The notes under the pieces: generated by a model | Database searches by the model: none | What the model was told of the DNA's origin: nothing | Seen by the model: the letters and a program-made list of their open reading frames with translations, nothing else | Source: Ochotona curzoniae | Taxonomy: Eukaryota > Chordata > Mammalia > Lagomorpha > Ochotonidae | Reading direction: 5' to 3' | DNA length: 64,000 bases | NCBI RefSeq assembly: GCF_017591425.1 | Contig: NW_024467119.1 | Location: 78,856,894-78,920,893, forward strand | Position numbers and translations under genes: made by a program | Part shown: piece by piece, positions 36,290-47,914 of the stretch | How positions within the stretch are numbered: the stretch's first letter is position 1 | Layout: every line of letters begins with the position of its first letter

Positions 36290-38660
36290 AGCGGCCCCAG
36301 CAAACAAGAAATAGAGGGTAAATTCCTCAATCTGATAGAATATACAAAAAACCTTGGGCTGAAATCATGTTTAGTTATGAGAAACTTGATAACGCCCTGA
36401 CAAAACATGTCCCCTCTCATAACTATTTTCCAATATGGTACCAGAAGAAAAGGCTTGAAAGTTAGGAAATAACACTGTCTTTGGTCACAGATGACATAAT
36501 CCTATGTAGAAAATCCTACAAATTGTAATATATATATTATATATATAATATATAACATTCTAATATATATTATTATATAGTATTATATACAAATTGTAAT
36601 ATATTATATAGTATAATATATCATATATTATAATATATTATAATGTTATATATTATATATAATATATATATTACAATTTGTAGGATATATATAAAGCAGT
36701 TATAGTGAGGATACAAGGTTAGTATATAATAGTCAACTGTTTTTCTCTATACCAGCAATGGATACACAGAATCTGAAGTGGGAAGCTTTATATTAGCAAA
36801 ATGAGTATGAATGAAACGTTTAGTTACAAATCCCAAAAACAGTTACAAAAGGTATGTGTAGTCAAGTCTAATAAAATATATGAAAGGAAAATATGTTCCC
36901 TGTTGTTAGATGGAAAAAACAAAAACAGTATCTTTAACCTTTTGACAATATTGTTAAGAGGTTAGTTCTTCCCAATTTGGTCCATAACTGGTTCAATCAA
37001 AATCCCGGCATATTATCCTATGGATATCAACAAACTGGTCCTAAAGCTTCCACAGAGAGACAAATGACTCACAACAAGCAGAACAGAACTGAAGGAGAAG
37101 ACCAAAATTGAGGCTGATATCACCCAGTTTCCAGACCCACCACAAAATTCTAGCAATCAAGACAATGCTGAATTGGAAAAAGGATGGACAACTGGATTAG
37201 TGGAATAGAATCAAGAGTTCAGAAACACATCAACATAAATACAGTCAACTAGTTGTTGACAAAGGAGCAAAGACAATTCAGCAGAGAAAAGGCAATCCTG
37301 TACAAACAGTGCTGGAATAACTAGACATTCACAAGCAAACAAAAAATCTAGACACAGACCTTATACCATTCACACAAATTAACTAAAAAAAGGCATAAAT
37401 ACAAAATGCAAAAGATAAAGCTCCTAAAAAACAATATAATAAGAAAAAAAATTAGACAACTTTAGGTATAATGTTGACGTCACCAAGAGCATCACCCTTG
37501 AAATAACTGAGAAGTTGTACCTCACTAAAATTTAAAACTTACATTCTCTCTAAGACAATGCCAAAAGAACGAGAAGAGAAGCCAGAGTCTGGGAGAAAAT
37601 GTACATAAAAGATCCATCTGATAAATGACTATCCTGTAAAATATACACAATTCTTAAATTTCAATGATAAAATTAAGAACCTAATTTTAAAAATGGGTCA
37701 TTAATCTGGACACGTCGCAAGAAGATAAACAAATGGCAAAGAGAAGATGTTCCAGCCCACATTTAATCAGGGAACTGAGAATTGAAACAGTAAAGAAATA
37801 TCACCTATTAGATTGGCCAAAATTCAGAATGCTGACAATTACCAAAGGCTGGCAAGGATGTGGAACAAAAGGAATTTTCTTCTTCATTAATAGTGAGAAT
37901 GCAAAATGAACATTGGAAGATAGCTTGGACATAAGTAAGCATATTGTCAGCAAAAAATCCAGCAACTATATTATTTCACATTTATCCTAAGAACTTGAAA
38001 ATTTACATCCACACAAAAACCTAATCACAGATTTATTCAAAACTGCTCAAATTTAAAAGTAACCTAGATGTCCTTTAGTAGGTGCATTTAAAAATACACA
38101 AACTGTGGTACACACAATCAGGTAATATTCAGTACTAAAACCAAAGGAGCCATCAGGCCAAGAAAAGACATGCAAGAACATTAAATGCATATTACTAAGT
38201 GAAAGAAGTCAGCTTGAGGCTACATACATACGATTCTAACTACATGACTTTCTGAAAAAGGTTAAACTGTGAAGACACCAAAGATGGGTGGTTGGTTGGG
38301 ATCTTGGGCATGTTGGGGAAATATGAGTCCATAGAGGGAATTTTTTTTTAGGACAGTGAAACCACTGTGTATAATACTACAATGACACACAGCTGTCATT
38401 AGTTTATCCAAGCCTATAGAATGAATAACAGCAAGAATGAAACCTAGTGGGAATTACACATTCTAGGTAATAACAACATGTCAATGTGAGTTTATTGACT
38501 GTAACAAATATATCAATCCAATAAGGGGTGTTGGCAGTTGCAAAGGTTGTATACTTGTGGGGGCATGGCACACATGGAAGTTCAATACATTCTACTTAGT
38601 TTTGCTGTGAACCTAAAATTACTCTAAAGAACAAGATCAACTAATTTAAAGACCAAAAAG
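36290..38660 (+). mobile_element. L1 LINE, 3' part (ORF2 C-terminal half plus 3' UTR), decayed
   Basis: L1 order is clear: AATTCCTCAATCTGATAGAA and ACAAAAAACCTTGGGCTGAA from the RT region; the degenerate ACAGATGACATAATCC where the catalytic [FY]ADD motif lies; the GTCAACTAGTTGTTGACAAAGG and GGAATAACTAGACATTCACA segments; and CAAATGGCAAAGAGAAGATG and CCTATTAGATTGGCC near the ORF2 end. The 3' UTR ends TTTTGCTGTGAACCTAAAA. Many frameshifts and stops make it inactive. It looks like an old L1M-type element. An AT palindrome interrupts it at 36513-36686. Confidence 0.9.
36513..36686. repeat. Large AT-rich palindrome inside the L1
   Basis: The left arm at 36513-36559 starts ATCCTACAAATTGTAATAT and the right arm at 36642-36686 ends ATATTACAATTTGTAGGAT. 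They are reverse complements over about 45 bp except for one TA unit. The 82-bp spacer is itself almost pure A/T and carries a third copy of ACAAATTGTAATAT. The structure could extrude as a cruciform. Confidence 0.9.
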
Positions 38661-38869
38661 AAGTGTGGTTAATACAAAAAGCTCTCCCTTTTACAGGTCT
38701 TGAAATCAGTAACTCAAGGAAAGTAGAGTATTGTTTATAAAGGAGAAAAGTATTTCTACCTCTACATCGGGAAGGATGGGGGTTGGGAAAGGTATAGATG
38801 AAATTATCAGGTGAAGGAAAGTTAAATAGAAAGAATTTTCGTTAAAGCATACTGGTGAGAGGTGGACAC

Positions 38870-39150
38870 TTTTGAAAGATCTATTTGAGAGCTGATTAGA
38901 GACAGCCACTTGCTCACTCCCCAAATGCCTACAACAGCCGGGCCAGGCCTGATGGAAATTGGGAGCCAGAAACTCAGAGGATCCCATGTGAGGGCCAGGG
39001 AATCAGCTAGTGGAGCCAACAGCTACTCTATCAGAGCATGTTCAGCAACAGGAAATTGGGAGCAGGGCTGGGAAAGCAAGAAAGGCATTCTCATAGGACC
39101 CCGGCCATCGCAGGAGCAACTTAAGCACTGGGTCAAACACGCTACAATAA
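38870..39150 (-). mobile_element. Old C-type SINE, minus orientation
   Basis: The complement of CCACTTGCTCACTCCCCAAATGCC, ACAACAGCCGGGCCAGGC, GGAAATTGGGAGCAGGGCTGG and a tail/head with TAAGCACTGGGTC follows the old SINE order. Confidence 0.65.
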
Positions 39151-39589
39151 TTCTTTTTGAGTGGCCATGCAGGTCAAATGTTTAAACAGTTTACAAAATA
39201 AAGACTATTATCAAGTTAACTGAAAGCAGGGATGCAAAACAGTAACTGATCCAGTCATGCAAATTATATACTGATGTGGAAAGGATGGCCTGTACACAAA
39301 AATTTACTCTCTCATTATTTGCTGACCAATAGGTCACTGGGTAATCGACATATAAATATTAATAAGCAAGAAAATAGCATATCAAAGGACTTGAATAAGA
39401 CACAGGCAAAAAAAAGTTTAATTCAATACAATGTAAGTCTAAAATACACCATAAGATCAGAATCTAGTTGGGACAACTTTCAGAGCATAAAACAGATAAG
39501 ATGGTGGCTTTACCCATTTGAAAATTACTAGCATTGTTTAGCTGCACCTTCAAAATTTAACAAGCATACAACCTGGATGACTCAAAATA

Positions 39590-39690
39590 AAATCTGTGTT
39601 CCAGTCCTTGCTCTACTACTTGTCAGCTGATCGCTGTTGAATTCTTTCTCTTCACTTACTTCTCATTTCTGATTCAACTACAAAAAAGTA
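39590..39690 (+). mobile_element. MIR-like fragment
   Basis: AATCTGTGTTCCAGTCCTTGC, TCTACTACTTGTCAGCTG and a CTTCACTTACTTCTCATTTC segment parallel the MIR core. Confidence 0.4.
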
Positions 39691-39699
39691 GAAATTCTA

Positions 39700-41878
39700 C
39701 CACAGGACTGTACAGATAAAGTAGTTATCAGAGTGTCCAGCATGTATTCACAAAGCACTCGTCACAGCGTCAGCACACTGTCATATATACATAGTTCAAT
39801 AAATAGCTCACGATCAATACCAACATCATCTCTGTCAATGAATGCCCTCTTCTTGTCCCTGATGAGGTCCAGAATAAGTACAGCTGATAGCTGGACTCTG
39901 CTACTGCTAGGCTGCACCATGGACACTTCAGGGGCAACCTGTCCAGGGAAGAGCAACAGGACTGCAATCCTGGAAAGACACTGAAAGTCAACAGACTGGA
40001 GAAAAGAAGATGATGGATGAAGGTGACAGCAGTCCGTAGGGCTGTCACTGCTCTAAAGGGAAGAACGAGGACCAAAGCAGAGTGATAAATATAAAAATAA
40101 AAAACTTTAATACATAAAGAACTGTTTAAAAATATGTAGATATGTCACTTATTCCATAGTGATGACCTCATATACTAGGTCTTCTGACAAAGCTACCAGG
40201 CAAAGGCTCATTTTTGGTTATCACACAGGTCCTTTCCAATTTAAGAGACTTTGTGTTACAGCACTGGCTACCACTTGGGGATTAAATTTAGAACCACAGC
40301 TGTAGGCAACAGTCTAGGTTGATTGTACCTAGGCAAGCACTACACTGCTGGGAGAAAATCAGTTAATAGCTGGCTGACATTCTGGATCTGCTTAACGCCA
40401 AATTTGTGTTAACTATACCAGCGTGCCAACATAATTGCCCCACCTCTTTTTTTTTTAAGTATGTGGAGGGCAGATGCGGGCATTCCAGCAGACAAGGGCT
40501 GGACCACTGGACTCAAAACTCCATCTATGAGGGCAGTTACACGATCTGTGGTCTGACTGTGGAGTAGATATGTCATTCTGGGTCTCCTCGGATGTTGAAG
40601 CCTGTGCAGTGGACAGCATGTCCAGATGAACTTGGGGGATATGACAACCAGTTCACTGAGGCCTGCAGAAGATATGTAGTACCATGGAGCACAGAACAAA
40701 TTGGACAGCTTTGACAGCAAGCCTCCTGGCAAATTTACCCTGAGACTGACTGTGTCAGCCAACGGACCTTGGAAGGACTTCTTCATTCTTGCAGCAACAA
40801 AGTCAACAGCATTAAAGAACTAGGAAAACCAGTTTAGCAGTGCCCTCAGAATATGCTCACAACTGAGGACTCTGGGACATCAGGTGCCTGTCCCCCATCC
40901 CAGGGCAGTGATGCAGTTGGGCTGCTGAGAACAGACCTATCCCCATTTTCGCCCAATACATAAACAAAAGGAGACTGGAAACAGTTGTCTCACACAGTTT
41001 CCTCCATTCCTAGACCCTCCCTATCCTAACCAATGGTCCATATGGGCATGCATCCTTAACTATGTAAACATCACCAAAAATAAATTTATTATAGAATTAA
41101 ATTTAGAGATAGGCTCTCAAATTGGTAACAGAAAGATTACTTAATGAAATAAATTCAAAAGTGTTATGGAGGCTACATCAAACAACTCTTTAAAGAAACT
41201 ACACAGTAAACAGGTATCTTAAACAAACATGTGTTACTTTTAGGAAGTTGTCTTAAACATGTAAAAGAATCGCTTAGGCTTGAATGAAAGAATCCGGTCC
41301 GTGCTCTCTCCATAACACGCAGCTACATCTTCAGGACAACAGCATTACATAATACAATTTCTTGTGGGGAGCATCTTTTTCTCATTTTTATTTTATGAAA
41401 GTAATCCATAAAAGACTAAATGGAATAATAATTGGTCCTAGCAGATACAATTCTTTTTCTAAAATATGATACTAATATATGCTTACTGTAATAATGTTGC
41501 AACAAGGGGAATTCTGAAGTGCATATAAGATGTAAAAAAGCAATCCTTTAGTCAGCCACATTCACAGGTTATTTCTCACATTTGGTACAATTACTTGCAA
41601 TAATTTCTTCGCATCTTTTTTCCACACACAATAATCATCAGTCCCTATCCAAACGGGACTGGTTCCGGTTACTCTGCAAATAACAAAATCTGAGCATATT
41701 CACCTATATTGCAACAGAGGATTCTGAGAGCCAATATATGTATAGACAGATTGCTATACATATTTGCTTCATTACTAGGACCGTGCCATAAAGATAGTTT
41801 TAAATCCTATACTTTAGGTAAATTGTATTTGTAAGCATTTTCTATTATTAAATGCTCCTTCAAAATGGCATTTTTTAA
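39700..41878. other. GC-richer intronic block of unknown origin, then AT-rich intron
   Basis: From about 39730 to 41050 the sequence is clearly less AT-rich than its surroundings. It contains minus-strand open stretches at 40409-40786 (125 codons) and 39770-40075. I recognise no protein family in them and see no splice-bounded exon, so they are not called as genes. A degenerate lagomorph-specific repeat or a processed pseudogene is possible. A bit at 41638-41700 faintly resembles a Tigger terminus. Confidence 0.4.
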
Positions 41879-42193
41879 GGGCTCAGCATGGTGACCTATT
41901 GGCTACATCCTTATTCTTGCAACCACCAGGATTCCATATGGGCACTGGTTTGTGTCCTGGTTGCTCCACTTCGCATCCAGCTCTCTGCTTGTGGCCTGGG
42001 AAAGCAGTTGAGGACAGCCCAAGCCTTGGGACGCTGCACCCACGGGGGAGACCCAGAAGAGATAGTGGCTCCTGGCTTCAGATTGGCTCTGGCCATTATA
42101 GCTGGGAAGTGATCCAGCGGAAGTAAGATTTTCTTCTCTGTCTCTCCTTCTTTCTCTAAATCCATCTTTCCAATAAAAAAATAAATAAATCTA
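41879..42193 (+). mobile_element. C-type SINE
   Basis: GGGCTCAGCATGGTGACC head, ACCAGGATTCCATATGGG, CTCTCTGCTTGTGGCCTGGG, GACCCAGAAGAG and CCATCTTTCCAATAAAAAAA tail ending AAATAAATCT. Confidence 0.9.
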
Positions 42194-43159
42194 ACAAAGA
42201 AAAGTCATCTTAAATGGCTATATGAGTTGACTTCAACTGATGTCTGCATCTTAACATGATTCTCACACTGGCATTTTAATTTCTTAGCATAGTCTAATGC
42301 TATTAGGGCTAGCTGTATTATAATGTTCCTTAATGTAAGTGTCTATACATTGAATACTGAAGTGTTAAACCCAATTTAAATGATATGCTTATTTGGAACA
42401 AATGGTCTAGCTTGTGTACATCAGGGGATAACATGACAACTACACACATTATAACATTACCAGTTCTCAACCTCAATTAGCATTAGAAACAAATGTACGA
42501 AATTTCTGTGAAAAAAAAAATTTCCACAAGAACTTAATGTCAGCTCAAGACAAAGTTTAGCAAACGAAGTCACAATGTAATATCAAATGACGTGGATCAT
42601 GAAGGCAATGAACGAAGGCTTCAGAGGAAGTGAGGTTTTCACTTTAGGATGATGCAAAGATTTGGAATATGTTTGCAGGATCTGGCTGGCTTGCTGCTCA
42701 AGGCTACTGCAGCAGCATGGAGATGAACTCACACACACACACACACAAAGACTCTGAAAAGCTGCAGCCATTCATACAGATTTGGTTTATGCAGCGGTAA
42801 ATATACAGCTACTATTTACTGTAGTGACTAGTCTATACAGAGCTAAGGCATTCTGGTATGATGCGAGAAGAGCCCGAGCCAAGGTGCTTTTCATATGGAT
42901 CCTCCAGCTTTTGTCCCCATTGCTACAGGTGTAAGGCAAGAGGGACGAAGGCGAAAGATTACAAAAAGTCAAAAAAATTTCAATCAAGTGACGGAAGACT
43001 AGGATATTAACAAAGATAAGAAAATCTGAGGAGGAAAATTTTAAGTTGATTCAGTTGACCACTCTGGTGAAGACACTCCACAGAGAGCTTGAAACAGAAA
43101 ACTATAGCTAAAGAGGGTGACAGAAACTTGAAAAATAATTTTGGACCTCCTGATAAGTA
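42194..43159. other. Intronic stretch with a (CA)n run
   Basis: The only repeat is a CA run at 42729-42747. The block 42560-42990 is less AT-rich and non-repetitive. No coding exon. Confidence 0.5.
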
Positions 43160-43235
43160 GGGACTGTCATTGTGGTGTTACGAGTTGAGCTGCCACCTGC
43201 AACATGGCATGCTCTATAGAAACACTGGTCCATCC
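43160..43235 (+). mobile_element. 5' fragment of an older C-type SINE
   Basis: GGGACTGTCATTGTGGTGTT followed by ACGAGTTGAGCTGCCACCTG is nearly identical to the head of the inverted SINE at 45115-45400, so both belong to one older subfamily. The 3' part is missing. Confidence 0.65.
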
Positions 43236-43517
43236 TCTTTCTTCACAGCATCTTTCCTACCACCAACAAAAACAATATTAACAAAGATAAGGTTGCTATG
43301 ATTTTATATACACAGGAAACAATTAGCCTCGGAACCATTTTGAAAGTAACTATTTGAAGTTTATCATATGTATAAATACAAATCAAAGAGACAATATAGG
43401 AAAGTTTAGCTTCCCAATTCTTTAGTGTACAATGAAAAGCTATAATTAAAATATACTATAGCCCTTGTGGTTGAATCCAATACATATTTCAACATAACCA
43501 ACATTAAAAGCTATTAT

Positions 43518-43862
43518 GGGAGGCCTAGCGTGATGGTGTAGTGATTAAAGTCCTCGCCTTGCACATGCCAGGATCCCATATGGTCGCCGGTTCTAATCCC
43601 AGAGGCCTTGTTTCCCATCCAGCTCCCTGCTTGTAGCCTGGGAAAACAGTTGAGGACGGCCCAAAGCCCTGGGACCTTGCACCTCGGTGGGAGAACTGGA
43701 AGAGCTCCTAGCTCCTGGCTGTGGATTGGCTCAGCTCCAACCGTTGCAGTCACTTAGGGAGTGAACCATTGGACGGAAGCTCTTTCTCTCTGTCCCTCTT
43801 CCTCTCTGTATATCTGCCTTTCCAATAAAAATGAATAAATCCTAAAAAAAAAAAAAAAAAAA
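43518..43862 (+). mobile_element. C-type SINE, young; first of a triple array
   Basis: Complete: GGGAGGCCTAGCGTGATGG head, AAGTCCTCGCCTTGCAC, GGATCCCATATGG, GGACGGCCCAAAGCCC and TATATCTGCCTTTCCAATAA with a long A tail (about 19 A). Flanked by AGCTATTATGG on the left and AACTATGATGG on the right. Confidence 0.92.
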
Positions 43863-43872
43863 CAACTATGAT

Positions 43873-44201
43873 GGGGGCCTAGCAGTTGAAGTCCTTGCCT
43901 TGAATGCACCAGGATCCCATATGAGGGCCGGTTCATGTCCCTGTGGCCCCGCTTGCCATCCAGCTCCCTGCTTGTGGCCTGGGAAAGCAGTCTAGGACAG
44001 CCCAAAGTCTTGCGACCCTGCACCTGTATGGGAAACCTGGAAGAAGCTCCTGGCTCCTGACTTCAGATCGGCTCAGCTCTGGCTGTTGTGGCTACTTGTG
44101 GAATAAATCATTGGACAGAAGATCTTCCTCTTTGTCTCTCCTCCTCTCTGTATATCTGACTTTCCACTTAAGATAAATATATATATATATATATATATAT
44201 T
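43873..44201 (+). mobile_element. C-type SINE, young; second of a triple array
   Basis: GGGGGCCTAGCAGTTGAAG head (slightly shortened), GGATCCCATATGAGGGCCGG, GGCCTGGGAAAGCAGTCTAG, ATATCTGACTTTCC tail and a terminal (AT)n run at 44177-44201. Confidence 0.9.
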
Positions 44202-44208
44202 TAAAAAT

Positions 44209-44545
44209 TCCAGCACGATAGCCCAGTGGCTAAGTCCTTGCTTTACAACCACTGGAATCTTATGTGGGTACCAGTTCATGTCCCGGATGCTCCATTTCCA
44301 TCCAGCACCCTGCTTATGGCCTGGGAAAGCAGTCAAGGATGGCCCCAAACCTTGGGAGCCTGCACCCACGTGGGAGATTTGGAAGAGGCTCTGGGCTCCT
44401 AGCATCGGATCAGCTCAGTTTTGACCACTAAGGCCAGTTAGGGAATGAACCAGCAGATGGAAGATCTTTCCCTGTCTCTCTTCTCTATAAATCTAACTTT
44501 CTAATAAAAAATAACAAATAAGTCTTTTTTTTAAAAAAAAAAAAA
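44209..44545 (+). mobile_element. C-type SINE; third of a triple array
   Basis: CCAGCACGATAGCCCAGTGGC head, GTCCTTGCTTTACAACCACTGG, TTATGGCCTGGGAAAGCAGTC, CTGCACCCACGTGGGAG and TCTAACTTTCTAATAAAAAA tail followed by T and A runs. It is more diverged than the two upstream copies. Confidence 0.88.
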
Positions 44546-45009
44546 AGCTATGATGGTTTAAAATAATGTTAAGAAACACTTTTCAAACTGTATCACAGGA
44601 ATTAATTAGAAACTAATCATAAGTTAAAATTCATCTTAGCATCCAAACTAAGACTTGCAAAGAATTACAGTCTACAAAAGCTTTCAAATCGGTACACAAT
44701 AAAAGGAAATGGTACAGATCTATCAACTGGGAAATCTGTATCTGCAATCACATGGAAATGTGCAGTATTTCTGCTTTTGTTGAAGAAAGTCCCACTTTCT
44801 ACAGTATGATTCCAATCTTCTTGTGTAGCTCTTTAAAAGTATTTATCTATTCCTATCTTTTTCCACTAGATGGTGATATAATGACTCTAAGACTGTTAAA
44901 ATCACAGACTTGATTGGCAGACATTGTGGGCAAGGATGTATATTTGTGGCATTTAGACTGAAGGATATAAAACAGACAAAATGAGGTCCCGGGCTTAACA
45001 CTTCTAAAT

Positions 45010-45085
45010 CACTCCAGAGTTTCAGGTACAGAGTTATTTGCTTAACATATTATATTCCATTTAATCTTTACAACACCCAGAGACT
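45010..45085 (-). mobile_element. MIR fragment, split by a SINE (part 1)
   Basis: Plus-strand TTTAATCTTTACAACACCCAGAG matches the complement-side MIR block (TTTAATCCTCACAACAACCC). Its continuation is at 45405-45500, beyond the SINE at 45115-45400. Confidence 0.5.
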
Positions 45086-45114
45086 TTTTTTTAAATTGCT
45101 GGGAGGGGGTACTT

Positions 45115-45400
45115 ATTTGAATTTATTTGAAAGACAACATTACAGAGAGAACAGGGAGCAATCTTGCTCTCCCAGTTCACTTTCCATCTGACAACAATGG
45201 CTAGAATCTTATTCCTGATCTCTCGCAGGGGCAGAGGTTCAAGAACATGACCATCTTCTACTCCCGTCCCAAGCACGTCAGCAAAAAGCTGGGTCAGAGG
45301 GGAGCAGCCAGGCTTTGGGCCAGGACTTGGACTGGCGTTCCTGCAGAGGATACCATATTCCAGGTGGCAGCTCAACTTGTAACACCACAATGACAGCCCT
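45115..45400 (-). mobile_element. Older C-type SINE, minus orientation, inserted in a MIR
   Basis: The complement reads CAGGGCTGTCATTGTGGTGTT at the head, then GAGCTGCCACCTGGAATATGG and later GGAAAGTGAACTGGGAGAGC. It sits between two halves of one MIR, so it inserted after that MIR. Confidence 0.75.
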
Positions 45401-45404
45401 GATA

Positions 45405-45500
45405 TATTCTTACTTTACAGAGAAAGAATTTGATGAAAGGAGAGTAAATGGTAATGATCATACAGTAAGTGGTAAAGTCAGAATTCAAGATCAGATGTGA
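45405..45500 (-). mobile_element. MIR fragment, split by a SINE (part 2)
   Basis: TTACTTTACAGAGAAAGAATT and CATACAGTAAGTGGTAAAGTC parallel the complement MIR block (TTTTACAGATGAGGAAACTG, CACACAGCTAGTAAGTGGCAG). Confidence 0.55.
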
Positions 45501-45589
45501 AAAGCTATCACTATATAATACATTATGGAAAAATCAATCTTGCCAAATCGTGACCCTTTCACGTACTTCCACCAGCTTCTTCACATCTA

Positions 45590-45880
45590 GTACTCAAAGC
45601 CTCCACCTGCGGCTCCACCATCCCACAGTGGCTCAGGCTCACATCCTGTCTACTCTTCTTCCAATTCAGCTCCCTGTTTATTTGCCTAAAAGCAGCAGAT
45701 GATAGCTGAAGTCCTCAGGTCCCTGCACCCACATGAGGGACCCAGAAGAAGCTCCTGGCATCTGGCTTCAGATGAGCTCAGCTCTATCCATTGTGGCCAT
45801 TTCGGGAGTTAACCATCAGATGGAAGATCTCTGTCTCTTTCTCTAACTTCAAAATGTAATTTCAAATAAAAATCTTCAAA
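45590..45880 (+). mobile_element. Older C-type SINE
   Basis: CAATTCAGCTCCCTGTTTATTTG, CAGGTCCCTGCACCCACATGAG, GAAGAAGCTCCTGGCATCTGG and CCATCAGATGGAAGATCTCTG with an AATAAAAATCTTC end. Confidence 0.8.
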
Positions 45881-46554
45881 CAAAATTTAAACAGGCAGAG
45901 TCAATGTCGCCAGTTTTCTTCCTTCACAGAGGTAGAAGACATAACTAGCTATCAATGGGGTCATGTTTACAAGTGTGTAATATATTCAAGATGACTCCAT
46001 TAACTAGAACTTCTTATTTTCCAGGTATACCCAACAGACTTTCAATAGAAATTCTTTGTCTTGAAAGTAGACTAATCTGAGGGCTTTCTGAGGTTATAAT
46101 TCTCTAGAGTTGTACAGAAGTGTGAAACTTAAAGAGTTCTACAAAATTTCAGATATTAGCCACATTGTGCTACAGTTTCTTGAAACCTCTTGATTCCCTG
46201 AGTGGTTGGAGGGTGGTGGACCAAACATACCCGTTATCTTGATCGCTTGACTAAATGACGACCTATCCACCCAATTCCTCTATCATTTATCATTTAGACA
46301 CTAGAGACAAGAGGAGGCCTTGAATCCATAAATTCCAGTGTACAAGACACACTACTTATTTCAATGGGTACATTTTAATAGGATTTTTTTAATTTGGGAA
46401 CAAAAGGAAAGTATATAATTGTCAGGAGGAATCTAACAATTAGGAGGTAAAAAAAAAAAAACAGTTTTAAGTAAATGCTTGTCAAATTCCACCATAGGGG
46501 GCAGCATAGCACACAAAAAGGAAAAAAAACGATTCAGCGCATTTTAGGATTAAA

Positions 46555-46735
46555 ATCTCCCTGCACCTTTGTGGGAGGCCCAGAAGAAGTTCCTGGCTCC
46601 AGATCAGCTCAGCTCTAGCCGTCTGCAGCCACTTGGAGGAGTGACTACATGGACAGAAGGTCATTCTCTCTGTATTCCTTTCTACCTGTAGATCTGTCTT
46701 TCCAACAAAAATAAATATATCTTTCTTTAAAAATT
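46555..46735 (+). mobile_element. C-type SINE, 3' half
   Basis: CTCCCTGCACCTTTGTGGGAGG, GCTCCAGATCAGCTCAGCTC and GATCTGTCTTTCCAACAAAA with AAATATATCTTTC. The 5' half is missing or replaced by unrelated sequence. Confidence 0.8.
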
Positions 46736-46879
46736 TCTCATTTACAGTGCGATTTGGAATGAGCCACTTGGACTCACTGTTTACCTATTACCTATCTTTC
46801 AAAGAACCTTGTACACAATCCAGCCTTAATAAATGGCAATTCTTACTTTTTGTACTTTTAGCATTTGTTCCAGAATCAG

Positions 46880-47170
46880 TAGAAGAGTGATTCACTGACT
46901 CACTTCCCAAAATGCCCACAACAGCCAGAGCTGAACTGGGCTCAGCTAGGCTGGGCTCTGTTTAGGTTAGGAGCTAAGAACTCCAGCTAGCTCAACCATA
47001 ATGATGGTAGGAAACTCAAAATCTTGAGCCATCACTTGTTGCCTCCCAGGGTATGCAGAGCAAAGAATGTGGAATCAGAGGCCAGATCAGGCAGTAAGCT
47101 CAGACACTTGCAATAAGGTATACAGGCATCATAATGAGTCTTAATGACTAGGCCAAATACTTGTCCACAA
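46880..47170 (-). mobile_element. Old C-type SINE, minus orientation
   Basis: The complement of TGATTCACTGACTCACTTCCC, AAATGCCCACAACAGCCAGAG and a distal ATGACTAGGCCAAATAC segment follow the SINE order. The middle is rearranged, with a GGGCTCAGCTAGGCTGGGCT near-duplication. Confidence 0.65.
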
Positions 47171-47283
47171 ACAGCAACTCCTGTTTACCTGACTACCACT
47201 GCTCTTGACTTTTAATATCAGGACAACCTGGAATTTGTACATTGTTTGTCATAAGCTCTCGGGGAAAAAAAAAAAAACTTTCA

Positions 47284-47570
47284 GGGACAGCACTGTGGCA
47301 CAGAGGGCTAAGGTGACATCTATAATGCCAGCATCTCATTATCAGAGCAGTTCAAGTTCCAGCTGCTCCAATTCCAATCCAGTTCCTGCTAACGTTCCTG
47401 GGAAGGAAGCAGAGGACAGCCAAAGTGTCGAGGTCCTGGCACACAAGCAGGAAGCCCAGTTGGAGCTCCAGGCTCCTGATTTTGGCCTGTTGCAGTCCAC
47501 TTGGGGAGTGAGCCAGCAGATGGGATATCTTTCCCTGTCATGCTCCTAATAAGATAAATAAACCTTGGTC
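47284..47570 (+). mobile_element. Older C-type SINE
   Basis: GGGACAGCACTGTGGCACAG head, GGGCTAAGGTGACATC, CAAGTTCCAGCTGCTCCAAT, ACTTGGGGAGTGAGCCAGCAG and an AATAAGATAAATAAACC tail. Confidence 0.8.
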
Positions 47571-47914
47571 TTTTTTTTTTTAAGTAAAAAATAAACTAAA
47601 CCAAATAAAGCCAATATTAACTAGGGTAAAAATAAAGTGCTCCAAAATTCGAAAGTTTTCTATATGCTTCCAAAGAAGCAGCCATGCAACTAGGAGGCAT
47701 GCTTTCTCATTTACACAAACAGCACTCAAGAATAAGGTGTAAAGGATAGTGATGTTTTTGTGTTTTGTTTTTGGTTTTTAAAGGAAACTGACAGAAAGTA
47801 ACATCTGAAAAGTATGCTGTATTAATATTTAGAAACTCAATCTTTTATTAACATTTTAAAATATTTTAAAGATGATTCTTATGCTTCTTTTTGAGAAAAA
47901 ATATTTAATTTTTT

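Noticed and set aside
36290..38660. L1 open reading frame as an active retrotransposon
   Set aside because: Numerous stops, frameshifts, a degenerate RT active-site motif and the inserted palindrome show that it is dead.
40409..40786. 125-codon minus-strand frame as a possible gene
   Set aside because: No recognised domain, start context or exon borders. Kept only as an unexplained block in the findings.
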